Shown here in pieces: positions 21,543 to 32,355 of a stretch of DNA of 64,000 nucleotides. The notes under the pieces are model-generated. The model saw only the letters and a list, made by a program, of their open reading frames with translations, was not told the origin of the DNA and made no database searches. The translations under genes were made by a program, and so were the position numbers. This DNA is from Choristoneura fumiferana (taxonomy: Eukaryota > Arthropoda > Insecta > Lepidoptera > Tortricidae). Every line of letters starts with the position of its first letter. The first letter of the stretch is position 1. The stretch is from positions 18,838,421-18,902,420 of the forward strand of contig NC_133485.1 in the NCBI RefSeq assembly GCF_025370935.1. The letters run 5' to 3'.

Positions 21543-22332
21543 CTACTTTCGGTTCTCGTTTTGATGGGCGGAAAGCCAGTACCTAAAGATGGAACTGTCC
21601 ACATCGAGATAGACCGCACTTAAGATGCTGTTCCGCGAGCGACGCAGCCCCTCCCAAAAGGAGGCTATGCGCGCGCGCACAACAGCATAGAAGTCAGGTA
21701 CTCCGGCTTCAGCAAACATGGATGAGCACTGCAAAACCTGGGCAGACCCATAAGGGCCCGGAATATGTTATTATACTGCACCCTTATGGAGCTGTACGAT
21801 TTGCTGTTGTGCCTCACCCAGAGTTGACAAGTGTAGAAAGAAAGACAATAGGCGTTGAATAACGTGCACTTGACTTGCCTGCTACACCTGGCAAATCTCC
21901 GGGCCAACATGTTCCTCGGACGCCAACGCTCTCCTCTCCCTCTCCATATCCTTGTCGTCCCTCATGTCATCCGTTAGTATATGGCCCAGATACTTGAACT
22001 GCGCACAACGCGCACTATCTCACCATTCAGTCTGACCTCCGGCACATTCTCCGGACCCCTTCCCGCCTTGAAAACCATAACTTCCGTTTTAGCTACATTA
22101 TATATCAGCCATGAGAGTTGACATAATTCTCACAGACTGATACCAATTTCCTGAGGCCCTTAATGGAGGGGCTCAGCAGCACCATATCGTCAGCATAGCT
22201 GAGACTGTTCACACAACACAACCTATGTGACAACCAATTTTGGTGTTCCTCAGCCTCCCCATCAAGTCGTTGACATATAGGTTGAAGAGGTCCGGAGAGG
22301 TTACCCTACCTTGGCGCACCCCGCATTCTAAT
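21543..22332 (-). pseudogene. LINE reverse transcriptase, C-terminal half
   Basis: Reads GVRQGRVTSPDLFNLYVNDL, then the intact catalytic YADD at 22186-22197, then thumb and C-terminal segments (ARRFARCSRQVKCTLFNAYC, YNNIFRALMGLPRFC, FYAVVRARIASFWEGLR). It is spread over several frames, so inactive as assembled. Confidence 0.85.
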
Positions 22333-23955
22333 ATATCGTCGCTGCGCCGGACAAGTTCCATATGTGATTTTATGAAGGTTTTGGGAAACAACAAAAAACG
22401 TTTTATTTAATAAACAAACTGAACCACTGCAAAATTATTAATGCAACATTATAGATCTTTATTCAAGATATATTAAAAGTATAAACTTTGACACAATTAT
22501 TTTGTTATTCAAGGAGCTAGAATTTTTTTTAAACCAAAAAGTGCACATAATCTGATTTAGAGTCGTCCAAAATAATGATGTATGTGAATTATTGCACATG
22601 AAGGATTTGGGAATGGGTTTATTCTTTTTTCTATGGTTTATCGTTATGTGATTTTTAGGTTTTTTACCCGACTGCGAAGAAGGAAGGCTATGTGTTTGAC
22701 CCTTATGTTTGTATATATGTCTATTCCTATGTCCTCTCGTAACTACTCAACGGCTGAACCGATTTTGATAAATGATTCGTCATTAGATTTGTCTCAATGA
22801 CGCGAGTGACATTGGGTACATGAAATTCTAAAAAAAACAAAATGGCGGATTTTTGGCCCCAAGTTGTGTCTAAAATTCTTCTAGTCTATAATCCTATCGA
22901 GTAGGGTATCAAAATGAAGGGATTTAAAAAGAGATTACAAAAATATACACAAATCATGTTTCATGTGTGTGTGTTGTTGTGTCATGTGTTTTTATTCACC
23001 GTTTTCACAGAAATATCACAAAAGTATGAAATAAAACAATAAATTAAAAAAATCTATAACCCGACTGCGTTAAAAAATACTCAAAAGAAGAAAACAAGAC
23101 AAGAATAATGGGTCCCTACTGTTGAAGTTCAAGTTAGCTACTTAATAGAGTTGTAGACCACTACGTCCACGTCTTACTTTCTTCTTTTGTGTATTTTTTA
23201 TTTTTTTTACGTGGTGTGTAGGTAATTTGAAACACCACAACCGCTCATCCACTTCTGTTGCTGACTGTACAAACAACCACGCAAATTAACTAAATAGCTC
23301 TCACGTTAAGGTACTTAGATAGTAATAGTTTGCTGGCTCTGTAACACTAAAAAGTATTGTGACGAAGTAACTTTCCTGCTCACTCACACACTCGCATACC
23401 TACTCAGAAACGTTCGCATATATCACACACTAAATATCATAGTATGTTTGGCATGATTAAGCTTTAATAATAAATTAACAGTTAATTTAATAAATTTGTA
23501 GTTAACGTCGTCATAAGAATATTTAGGTAATATAGGTTAGAAAATCTCTATTTAGTTGAATTGACAAGCTTTTACAGATATTTCTTCAAGAACTTGAGGA
23601 TTTTCTAAGAAATACAATAACTATGAAGTAAATTCACGATATACTTACCACTTTTACTATCTTTTGACCACTGAAACGATTTTTGAAACTTTGTTTTCTT
23701 CACAAACGGTCACATCGCTAACACAACTGGCGAGCGACTGGAGGCGAAACACAAATCCTTTATGTGCACTTCTGCACATACGATTTTTTCTTAACGGTCA
23801 AAACACATGTAGAATTTGTTAAAATGGTTTCCAGCTTGAATATCACAAAAAGGACTTTATCATCACATAGATAATGAAACGGAGATTATGTTTAGTGCAA
23901 AAACGAAAAATGAAAAAAATGCACATATGGAATTTGGCAGGCGCAGCGACGATAT
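22333..23955. mobile_element. DNA element with 34-bp inverted ends nested in the LINE
   Basis: ATATCGTCGCTGCGCC begins at 22333 and its inverse GGCGCAGCGACGATAT ends at 23955; over 34 bp the ends match at about 31 positions (the inner part is TTCCATATGTG). It splits the LINE polymerase between TSDSY and LECGVRQG. About 1.6 kb with no transposase frame seen; superfamily unknown. A further repeat lies inside at about 22655-23220. Confidence 0.75.
22655..23220. repeat. ACCCGACTGCG lepidopteran repeat
   Basis: TTTTACCCGACTGCGAAGAA near 22662, the CGGCTGAACCGATTTTGAT motif and a second ACCCGACTGCGTTAAAAAAT near 23060. Related fragments are at 1267 and 57918. Not coding. Confidence 0.55.
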
Positions 23956-24706
23956 AGCTATCAGATGTCATGTCGCCCCATTTCACACAGTTAGTTTGGT
24001 TTCCGTACCAGTACTTGAAAACTCGTACCAGGTCCTCGGGCACACCAGAGCCTCGCATTTTGCTCCATAGAATTTCATAATTCACAAGGTCAAAAGCTCG
24101 GCTCAGGTCGAGAAAACATGCGTAGACAGATGTGCCATTACTCACGTAATGGTTTATAGCATGTTTCAAGCTAACAATAGCAGAGTCTGTGGAAAGACCG
24201 GGACGGAAACCAAACTGCGCATCATCTATGTTAACAGCCTTGAGCAGTACGGGCTGCAACAACCGTTCAAATATCTTACCTATTACAGTTCCTAAGGAGA
24301 TTGGTCGATAATTAGCCGACGATGACAGGTCTCCCGTCCTGTTTTTGACAATCGGAACGACAACGGTACGAATCATGTCTGGCGGGAGATAAGAGTATCG
24401 CGTACATAGATTTAGTAGAGTACAAAGCTTCTTGTATATGCTGTCACCTGCAAAGAGTATGTGCTCAAGACTAAGATCATCATGGCCTGGTGATTTGCCC
24501 CGTTTCATGCTCATAACCACTTTCTCGACTTCCTTAGGCAAGAAACGAATAAGTTGTTGTGGTTTAGCCTCCAAACTACAACTAAAAGGCCTATCCTCGA
24601 GCACACACTCCACTGCCGTCTCTGGTATACATCTCGGGGAAATTTTAAACCTATCACTAAAGATACTGGCTATCAGCGCCGGTTCCTGGCACCCATCCAC
24701 GCTCAC
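23956..24706 (-). pseudogene. LINE reverse transcriptase, N-terminal half
   Basis: Fingers and palm of a LINE polymerase: MKRGKSPGHDDLSLEHILFA, SSANYRPISLGTVIGKIFER, FGFRPGLSTDSAIVSLKHAI and the first catalytic motif CFLDLSRAFDLVNYEIL. The chain breaks after TSDSY, where the DNA element begins. The region 24703-25233 continues upstream in a shifted frame. Confidence 0.88.
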
Positions 24707-25233
24707 AGGTAACTTTTGTTTAAAATTAAGCTTCTTAATTTCATTCCAGAATTTAATAAAATTTTTATCTTTCTCGAGGCCGCTAAAATATCTAGTTTAA
24801 TTTTTTCTTCGTTGTTTTGACACCAACGCAATTTGTTTTTAAAAACTCTTCGACTTTCGCACATTCTTTCAAACACTGGACCGAAGGATGGCTTACCAGA
24901 GCTTAGCCAGCTATTAAAATGCATTCTAAAAATACCATGGCTTTCCTTGACATGGAAGTTCCAACCCGGTACCATTGGTCTTATTTTACTCTTACCAGAA
25001 CGAGAGCACTTCGTTGTCTTAGCACCTATTCTTAAAGTTGTTACAATACTTGTATATAAGTTATTAATAAAATTATGATGATCATGTAAATATTTACAAG
25101 TATTCAATACATCACAATCATTTACGTCATTGCATATGATACAAATAAATATGTCATTAATTTCAGTCAGATGTTTATCACAGTATTTAAAATAATTATT
25201 AATTTGCTTATTGTCTCTGCTCCCCCAACGCAC
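24703..25233 (-). pseudogene. LINE ORF2 linker between endonuclease and polymerase
   Basis: 176 codons with the linker pattern PMVPGWNFHVKESHGIFR, then SGKPSFGPVFERMCESRRVF and KNKLRWCQNNEEKIK. The endonuclease itself is absent, fitting 5' truncation at about 25297. Confidence 0.75.
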
Positions 25234-25305
25234 TCCTCCCTGCCCGTGACCCTGTCCATCGGCTCCGGAGGCATGGTATCTAGTTGCTAGATCATGATAG
25301 AATAT

Positions 25306-25683
25306 GCTTGTAATTTGTTCTTATTTGATTACAGATGTACTGTCCATAAGACAACTGGTCAGAGTCCAGCTAAACTAATGTATGGACGAGAATTGAGATG
25401 TCGTTTCTCGCTATTGAGGCCCAATCCCGTTAATGATAAAATTGATACTGAACAAGTCAAATTAACCAACAATAGTAAGAACGTGTATAAAACATTTTTG
25501 ATTGGAGATAAAGTTATGGCCAAAGACCAAAGAAAAAACCATAAAAACTGGTCTCTAGGAAAAATTGTAGACATTTTAGTACCAGGTACTACTTATGTGG
25601 TAGAAGTGGATGGACTGCAGTGGAAACGACATGTCAATCAATTACTTGAGTGTGGACAAGATTTAGATGTAATAGATACTTAA
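25306..25683 (+). pseudogene. gag-pol: Integrase C-terminus (element 1)
   Basis: Resumes directly after the duplicated TAGAATAT: YRCTVHKTTGQSPAKLMYGR, then FLIGDKVMAKDQRKNHKNW, a GPY/F-like chromatin and DNA-binding module, and ends with TAA at 25681-25683. The stop lies about 143 bp before the 3' LTR. Confidence 0.88.
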
Positions 25684-25748
25684 GTTTTTTTTTTGTTTAT
25701 AAAAGCCAAAACTACTCCCCATGGTAGATATTTCTTTTTTTTGTTTAG

Positions 25749-25796
<48 letters not shown>
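25749..25796. repeat. (AT)n microsatellite in element 3' leader
   Basis: About 24 AT units followed by a T run, between the integrase stop and the purine tract. Confidence 0.95.
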
Positions 25797-25806
<10 letters not shown>

Positions 25807-25814
25807 TTTTGTAA

Positions 25815-25826
25815 AGCGGGGGAGAG
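25815..25826 (+). promoter_or_regulatory. Polypurine tract
   Basis: AGCGGGGGAGAG lies immediately before the 3' LTR and would prime plus-strand DNA synthesis. Confidence 0.8.
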
Positions 25827-25971
25827 TGTTGTAAAGCAAGATAGAGGGCAGCAGTGTAGCCCAGGTTTTGGTTGAGTCTGTGGTGCAATAATAAAACAGT
25901 GAACACGGCTATTGAGTTTTTTATATCTTCCTAAAAGTATTAATTAATTACGCTAAAAACTAGATATAACA
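25827..25971 (+). repeat. 3' LTR, 145 bp
   Basis: TGTTGTAAAGCAAG to CTAGATATAACA, followed by target duplication ATGAT. Confidence 0.92.
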
Positions 25972-25983
25972 ATGATGATGTAC

Positions 25984-26125
25984 GCTTGGGGCCTCTAGGC
26001 TAGGCTTGTTTCCAGTTGAAAAGACACCCGATGAAAAGTACAAATGAGGCTAAAGGTGTATCTCACTGCATGCTTCCAGTAACAGCCTATTCACTCTAGG
26101 TTGAAGAGCCCTAGTTTCTGTGTTC
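25984..26125 (-). mobile_element. LINE 3' coding fragment, second allele
   Basis: Counterpart of 15781-15960 with about 60 bp missing after TTTCCAGTT. Confidence 0.6.
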
Positions 26126-26673
26126 TATCCTCTCCGCACTTACTACATCTAGGATATTTTACTGAAATTAGGTATACACATAATTTGTTTATAACGGTTA
26201 ACCTTATTCATTTTCCCGAGCCCCATTCGCGCATTCCTTAGTAAACTAATATAAAAGCTATCACACTTAAGTACGTACTTAATGTTAATCTAATAAATAC
26301 AGCTATTCCACTGTCTTATAAATTAAATTACCTATATTACGGTGATGTTCAAACTTAAACCCAAGCAGAACATTAAGCTCTAACTCTAAACACTTACGGC
26401 CTATTTTACATTGAAATTTATCTCGAGGAATACCCAGGTCATATAGGATTTAATAGCACGTTATAACGGCATTACAAAGTAGCGTGTGAGCTAATTTGTT
26501 GCATTTTGACACTTATGACTAATGGAGATAAGGTGTATAGGGACTGATTGGTTGTAGAAAGCTCGGATACTTGATTATATCACATTGTAACTATGTCACT
26601 TGAATTATGTGTTTATGTTATGTCAGAATCTTCTTTAGTGGTATTATGTGGAGGCAGAATACATCCATACTTA
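26126..26673. other. No gene seen; matches 15961-16514
   Basis: Nearly identical to the first locus copy. Confidence 0.6.
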
Positions 26674-27255
26674 TACTTACTAATATAATAAATGCGAAAG
26701 TGTGTGTGCAATGAACTATAAGAATTTCCTTGCTCACCCGCGACCTTACGATAGCTAAGCTTATGCAAAATATGCGTGTTCATGTAGTTCCTCCACCTCC
26801 ACACTGTAAGAACACACACAAATCACACAAACCCATCTATCACCACCACCACACTACACTGACGCTTTTCGAACTAAACCAGAGCTCATCTTCAGTGACC
26901 GTACACCATGCTACCAGTTGTTAGTTGGGTCTGTGTGATTTGTGTGTGTTCTTACAGTGTGGAGGTGGAGGAACTACATGAACACGCATATTTTGCATAA
27001 GCTTAGCTATCGTAAGGTCGCGGGTGAGCAAGGAAATTCTATAGTTCATTGATATGGACCTCCGCAAAGTAACGCCTGATTCATAAATTGTGTGTGCAAT
27101 GTTTGTGTGTATGTTTGTGCGTCTTTGGCATATATAGTTTATGGGCCAGAGAGTGACATAGGCTAATTTATCCCGGGAACATGCAGTTCGCGAGGGAACA
27201 GCGCGCGATAACCGAATTCCACGCGCGCGAAGCCGCGGGCAAAAGCTAGTAGTAT
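26674..27255 (+). mobile_element. Helitron-like repeat split by a foldback
   Basis: Same repeat as 16515-16706, cut at TGTGTGTGCAATG. The left part ends at 26713 and the right part resumes at 27089. Confidence 0.65.
26714..27088 (-). mobile_element. LINE-derived foldback insertion with 125-bp arms
   Basis: Arms 26711-26835 and 26926-27050 are inverted repeats with only a few differences; the loop is 90 bp. After the right arm comes TTGATATGGACCTCCGCAAA..GATTCATAAAT, a LINE-type 3' end also seen as a remnant at 52727-52790. The 13-bp TGTGTGTGCAATG is duplicated at 26701-26713 and 27089-27101 and is single at 16540-16552. That pattern indicates target-primed integration with an inverted, duplicated 5' part. 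Confidence 0.8.
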
Positions 27256-27581
27256 AATATTTAGCAATGTCAAAAAGGTTACAAGAATCTTACAAGTAGA
27301 ATATTATGTACATATAAAAAAGTTTACTCTATTTGAAACATTTAAAACAAGTAGGACTTCCAAGTGCCATGTTGTCATCATCATCAAACGACCGGACTTT
27401 ATCTATAACAAACCGAGCGGCAAAAGAACCGGCTAACAAATTGCGTAATAAATAACCGGCGTCTTCCAACATGGCCGACGGCGGATTACATGCGCTCGCG
27501 CAATTAACGTTGCATTAATTGTATTGTAATATATTGAAATGAACTATTTTTAATAGACAAAATGGATGCGTTGATATATAA

Positions 27582-27770
27582 ATGTCGGCGGCCGATCGTA
27601 AAATCCGCCAGATCACGAATTTCCTAGGCATATCGTGAAATGGCGCCAAGGCCGATATGGCGGCGTTTCATGATATGCCTAGGAATTTCATAATCTGCCT
27701 AAACGTCACTAGGCAAATCGTTAAACGGTGAGTTTTGAACGATATGCCTAGGAATTTAGGAGTATTGGTC
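27582..27770. repeat. Cluster of short direct and inverted ATATGCCTAGGAATT units
   Basis: Contains TTTCCTAGGCATATCG near 27619, GATATGCCTAGGAATTTC near 27673 and GATATGCCTAGGAATTTAGG near 27739, plus CGTCACTAGGCAAATCG. Units face both ways. No coding. Confidence 0.65.
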
Positions 27771-27989
27771 TTAAATCCTCAATATGGCAAAACCAGTTAA
27801 GGACACGTTTTAAAAATTCTGCGATTGAAACTTTGGTAATCAATTTGTCTCCCTGATCTTAAAACCTTTTTGACATTAAATTAATTTTATTATTATGGAA
27901 CAGACATTTTATTTACAATCTATTAGCTGTCGCTTCCGCTGATCTGCTCCATGGTCTGGGTGTTTCTATAAACTTTTACTTTATGAATA

Positions 27990-28203
27990 GAACTAGCTTT
28001 TGCCTACGAAATTCGAAATTCGGTTATCGCGCGCTGTTCCCTCGGGAACGCTCCATTTTCCGGGATAAAAAGTAGCCTATGTCTCTCTTTGGCCCATAAA
28101 CTATCTCTATGCCAAAAATCACGTCGATCCGTCGCTCCGTTTCGACGTGAAAGACGGACAAACATACAAACACACATACTTTCGCATTTATAATATTAGT
28201 ATG
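27990..28203 (-). mobile_element. Helitron-like repeat
   Basis: Minus-strand copy: ACTAGCTTTTGCC, CGGTTATCGCGCGCTGTTCC, GGGATAAAAAGTAGCC and TTTCGCATTTATAATATTAG. Near complete. Confidence 0.65.
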
Positions 28204-28488
28204 GATTCTGATGCTGGAGTGTCGCAAAAATAACAGCGGTTGTTAGTTTTTTTTGGCATCGCCCTTTTGTTAGATTGAATATGTGTGGGAGTCCCAAAAT
28301 AGTAAAAACTTTCGAAACCCTTTTGGTATTTATTGTGACTATGGCCAGTGATTTTGCGAAGCCACTATGTGAATGGCTGGTTTAAGGATAAATGAGACAG
28401 GATCGCTCTGTCTCTGTCGTCAAAAGTCAACAGTTTCACTGAGTTTGAAAAGCTGGCGTGTGTCGCCAATGAATTTTTGGTATGTATT

Positions 28489-28700
28489 ATGGCATTAAAC
28501 TCAAACTCAAACTCACAATATTTATTGACAACAAAAACACACTACATCACAACAAAAACACAGTAAAAACATAAATAGAAGAAGAGAGAAAAATAAGAGA
28601 CATTGTGCTGTAGTGTGATGCCAAAAGGACTCAGCTCAGCATGTGCCGTAACCCTGTAACCAGAGCTGCAGCGCTGGTTTTCAGCTGATCCTCGCATTAA
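28489..28700 (-). mobile_element. 5'-truncated LINE with (TTTGAG)n tail
   Basis: AAACTCAAACTCAAACTCAC marks the tail on the minus strand. ATGGCATT flanks both sides (about 28489 and 28702) as a likely target duplication. Tail type as at 4448-5009. Confidence 0.65.
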
Positions 28701-29669
28701 TGGCATTCAAATTCATCTAAATTAATAAAAGTGTTCAAAAAATTAGTGCCACCTAGGTTTTCTTGTTGACCAAATGAAGTGCGACAGAACAGTTCTTATT
28801 TTTGGGTACATTTGTCGCAAAATTTTTGAATTTCATAATGTAATATTTGTCATAATTTTTGTTAGTAAAATGTGTTTGCTAGTCAGAATTTGGTATGTCA
28901 TGATCATGAATCTTCTTATAATAAATGTTACATTTGTTTGTAAGTAGAATCACCCATTAAGATATATTTGGATGTATATTTTCTTATCTCCAAAGAACGC
29001 CAAATTGGTGTTGTTATCAGAACTTCGTGTATTTAATACATTTATTTATGAGCTGGCTCATTTCCATTAGACATAATAAGGTAGTTTTTAAATTAAATAA
29101 TTGGTGTTTTGGCTTGTTATACATCGAAGGTTGATGTATAATATGTAGCTATTGTATGTAAATAAATGATTAGGACCGAATATTAAATAAATTAAACATT
29201 TTCTGCGAAATGAAGTTCTATGAAATTTTAGTCTGCGAAACCCTTGTTTCGCAGGTCTCCCTACACCATCAAATACATTTGTTAAACTTCACCATCAAAT
29301 ATGTTTGTTAGTCATTAAAACAAGAATAAATAACATGCCCTAAAGAACCCTTCACGTAAAGAGTCATATCACCATTCATTTAAATCAGTAAAGCATGCGA
29401 TGTAAGTAGGGCGTGCGACCGCAGTAACTTTAGACGGACTGACGGACGGACAGACGTGTGAGGCGTGAAAGCGGATGGAGTTACGTTCACACTTTGTTGC
29501 TACTACTGTTTGTTAGTAGATAGAGCGATTACAATGGGTGTGCTTAATTTGTTGAGAGATAAAAGGATTACATATCTATACAGACTATAAGGTCTGTACA
29601 TATTTGCAAGGCGATCCATCCTTACTTCCATACTGTACATCGTATTATTTATACTTAAATTCGAAAGTT

Positions 29670-29670
<1 letters not shown>
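28701..29670. other. No gene seen
   Basis: AT-rich sequence with no recognised coding region. A TCATAATGTAATATTTGTC motif near 28834 resembles one at 60418. Confidence 0.5.

Positions 29671-29722
<52 letters not shown>
29671..29722. repeat. (TG)n microsatellite
   Basis: About 25 uninterrupted TG units. Confidence 0.97.
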
Positions 29723-29725
<3 letters not shown>

Positions 29726-29806
29726 TTTTGAGAATTTCCATGGAAGGTAATTTAATAAAATCCTATAATTTCAATTCAACAGCAGGATGTATGTATGTGT
29801 GTATGT

Positions 29807-29940
29807 AAACTCTTTATTATACCAAAGAAAAGAAACAAAATAATACAACTGGCAAGCTATGAGATTCTTGTACAAAGGCGGACTTTCCTTTAAGGGATCT
29901 CTACCAGTCAACCAATATAATGGTTTAGCTACTCGTGCGA
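29807..29940 (-). mobile_element. LINE 3' fragment
   Basis: AACTGGCAAGCTATGAGATT, CTTGTACAAAGGCGGAC and GGGATCTCTACCAGTCAACC form a common moth LINE 3' end, followed on the low side by (ATGT)n. Confidence 0.55.
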
Positions 29941-31031
29941 AGGCTTGTATACATAAAGTTATCATCATCATCATCAGCCTACAGCAGTCCACTCGCAGCC
30001 CCTCGCATCCATCCATTAAGGTCGTCCGTCCACCGTATCTCAGGACCTCCACTACGTTTACGTTTTACAATATAATTATGAAGAATTATGTCACAAAAAA
30101 AAAAAAAGAAATTGAGTGTTGAGAGTGTAAACTGTGATGAAACTGAGGATGTCATTGCAGCCTTTAATTAAATGTACACACACACACACACGAATACTTT
30201 TATGACTGTATGAAAAAGGATAATTTCTTTTTGTGGACCGCAAAACGATTTTAAATATACGGCGGTACCAATGACGATGATGATGTAATGACCCTTTGGA
30301 GTGTTCGTTAAAAAAAAAACACAATTACATAAAAATACTGTAATATAAGGTGATGGTACGTGGCCAATAAGACGATAGCTGTAGTTGTTCGTAAAGAGAA
30401 CAAGAACCCTTTTTATTAAGTAAACCTTAGATTATATACATCATGATTGTCGCTGACACAAGCAATATGCGTTTATGTAGCAGTAAACTATTGTGTTACT
30501 GCTAAACACTGAAAGTGGCCAATTGCCATACTGCAATACTACGAGTAAACATAATTTGCATTTTTTTTAAATGCTTTTAAATCGATATGACAAGGATCGG
30601 ACCCACCGCGAGACTTACGATAATAACTATTTGCATTTACAAAGTCAATTAATACGATGTTTAATTCGGCCTCAATCAGACTTCTTAATTCCAAAAGTTT
30701 TACGACAATTTAGTTTATTAATCAGCGAAACTCAAGCGGAATGGCAGTTAAATTGGTAACGTCTTCTTTATAATGAAGGAACAAAGTAAATAAAGGTTGT
30801 AAAGGTAAATGTACAACATGACTGGTTGGCGAAGCGGGTATGTTCTTCTTGTCACCATGCTTAAGCGTTATTACTGCCGACAGGCCATTTGCTTGGTAGA
30901 TAACGCTGACGTGTTAATCGAGACAGTAATTGAAAATATGCAAAACCGAGATCAGTAGGCAATAATGTTTGCAACTTTGCCGTTGGCCTTGGGAAAAAGT
31001 ATATGCGATAACGTACGCAGTTGACGTTAAA
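29941..31031. other. No gene; minor repeats
   Basis: A short (CA)n run lies near 30176-30191 and a CATCATCATCAGCC repeat fragment near 29964. A 62-codon frame at 30571-30759 has no recognised domain. Confidence 0.5.
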
Positions 31032-31123
31032 TGATTACACGTATAAAATCAGAACGCCGCTAGACGTATTACCATATTAACATTAGTAATGGAATTCGCT
31101 CCCGTCGTCTGTATTTCCAGTTA

Positions 31124-31262
31124 GGTACAACCTAGGGCTCTTCAAGTCTAGAGTAAATAGGCTGTTACTAAACCAGTCAGATACACCTTTGGGCTTATCA
31201 GCACTTTTCATCTGGTGAGATAAAGGTCAATCACACGGGTTAGTTTTATGTAAAGCAGCATG
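31124..31262 (+). mobile_element. LINE C-terminal coding fragment
   Basis: TACAACCTAGGGCTCTTCAA then GTCTAGAGTAAATAGGCTG encodes an YNLGLFKSRVNRL-like motif. The copy in the other allele is 39795-39935. Confidence 0.6.
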
Positions 31263-31291
31263 TTTCGGTGTCACGGCAGACAGAATATTTG

Positions 31292-31567
31292 TCCATCCAT
31301 CCATCCATCCCAGCCTATATAACTCCCACTACTGGGCACAGGCCTCCTCTCAGAACAAGAAAGCTTGGGCCATAGTTCCCACGCGGGCGCAGTGCGGATT
31401 GGGAACTTCACACGCACCATTGAATTGCTTCGCAGGTTTGTGCAGGTTTCCTCACGATGTTTTCCTTCACCGCAAAGCTCGTGGTAAATATTAAATGTAA
31501 ATCTGCACATGAATCACCACGACCCTCTGCTTGAGAGGCGATAGGTCAAACACTAGGCCACCACGGC
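31292..31567 (-). mobile_element. SINE-1, internally deleted
   Basis: Begins in a (CCAT)n form of the tail. It lacks about 34 bp around the B box that are present in the other allele at 39964-40275. Confidence 0.8.
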
Positions 31568-32149
31568 CTCAGAATTTTTGTATTTGTATTTATTTTTATG
31601 TGAATCTAGAGCCTTACTGTAACACTTGCTGGCTGCAGTACGAAGGGGCCGCTCGGCCGGGTTAGTACCACACTCCCACAGAATACCGGCGTGAAATAGT
31701 AGTTTTGCTACTGTGTTTCGTACATTGAGTGGGAGATCCGGAGGCCCAGCTTATTGTTCTATGACCAAAAGTATACTTAACGGCATAAAATTTGGCCCAC
31801 TCTCCATACAAAATTACATTATTGCATAGATTTGAGGGCCAGATTTATTGCCGCTCAGTATAATTTAATGAAAATAAATTGGGTTCCAATCTACTGGTGC
31901 TGAGTAGATCAAACCATGATGACTCCATCAGGTTGTACCTTTATTTTGCTTTATTAGCCCAATAAACCAGGTCATTATGCCCATTCTTTATATTGGACTT
32001 GCTTGTAAGCTAAATCAAAAGACAATTCGATGGACATGTTAGGCAATTTTATTATCAAGATCTACCTATACGTCAACGTTTAACATTATAGCTTTTTCCT
32101 GTGACTTTTCCCGCAGAAAAACATATAAAACCCCCTTTCGAAATTATTT
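31568..32149. other. No gene; LINE-like noncoding repeat at 31600-31755
   Basis: GCCGCTCGGCCGGGTTAGTA, ACCGGCGTGAAATAGTAG and CTACTGTGTTTCGTAC form a lepidopteran repeat, probably a LINE 3' end. Confidence 0.5.
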
Positions 32150-32355
32150 TATTAATTTGCTTTTGCCCGTGGGCTTCGCCCGCGTGGAATCCGGTTATCG
32201 CGCGCTGTTCCCTCGGGAGCTGTGCGTTTTTCCGGGATAAAAAGTAGCCTATGTCACTCTCTGACCCATAAACTATCTCTATGCCAAAAATCAAGTCAAC
32301 CCGTCGCTCTGTTTCGAAGTGAAAGACGGAAAAACATACAAACATTTCATCCATT
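32150..32355 (-). mobile_element. Helitron-like repeat
   Basis: TTGCTTTTGCCCGTGGGC, CGGTTATCGCGCGCTGTTCC, CCTATGTCACTCTCTGACCC. The allele is at 40865-41060. Confidence 0.65.

Larger units (their letters stand above)
21357..25297 (-). mobile_element. 5'-truncated LINE inside the integrase gene
   Basis: Non-LTR retrotransposon on the minus strand. Target duplication TAGAATAT is at 21349-21356 and 25298-25305. The 3' end (low coordinates) is an (ATT)n tail after an AT-rich noncoding stretch. Polymerase parts are at 23956-24706 and 21543-22332; no endonuclease domain is present, so it is 5' truncated. It is split by a DNA element at 22333-23955. Clade not determined (Jockey/CR1-type group likely). 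Confidence 0.9.
17416..25971 (+). mobile_element. Mag-like Ty3/Gypsy LTR retrotransposon with nested insertions
   Basis: 8,556 bp including a nested LINE of about 3.9 kb. It has short LTRs starting TGTTG and ending ATAACA, a tRNA-Ser-type primer site, one gag-pol region in the order gag, protease, reverse transcriptase, RNase H, integrase, and a purine tract before the 3' LTR. The very short LTRs and gene order point to the Mag clade, which is an inference. Target duplication ATGAT is at 17411-17415 and 25972-25976. The empty site exists at 15761-15765. Several frameshifts, a changed polymerase motif and the LINE make it non-functional as assembled. Confidence 0.92.

Noticed and set aside
26701..27101. 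CRISPR-like or ordinary DNA-transposon palindrome
   Set aside because: A single inverted pair, not an array; the 13-bp duplication and LINE-type 3' end fit retrotransposition better.
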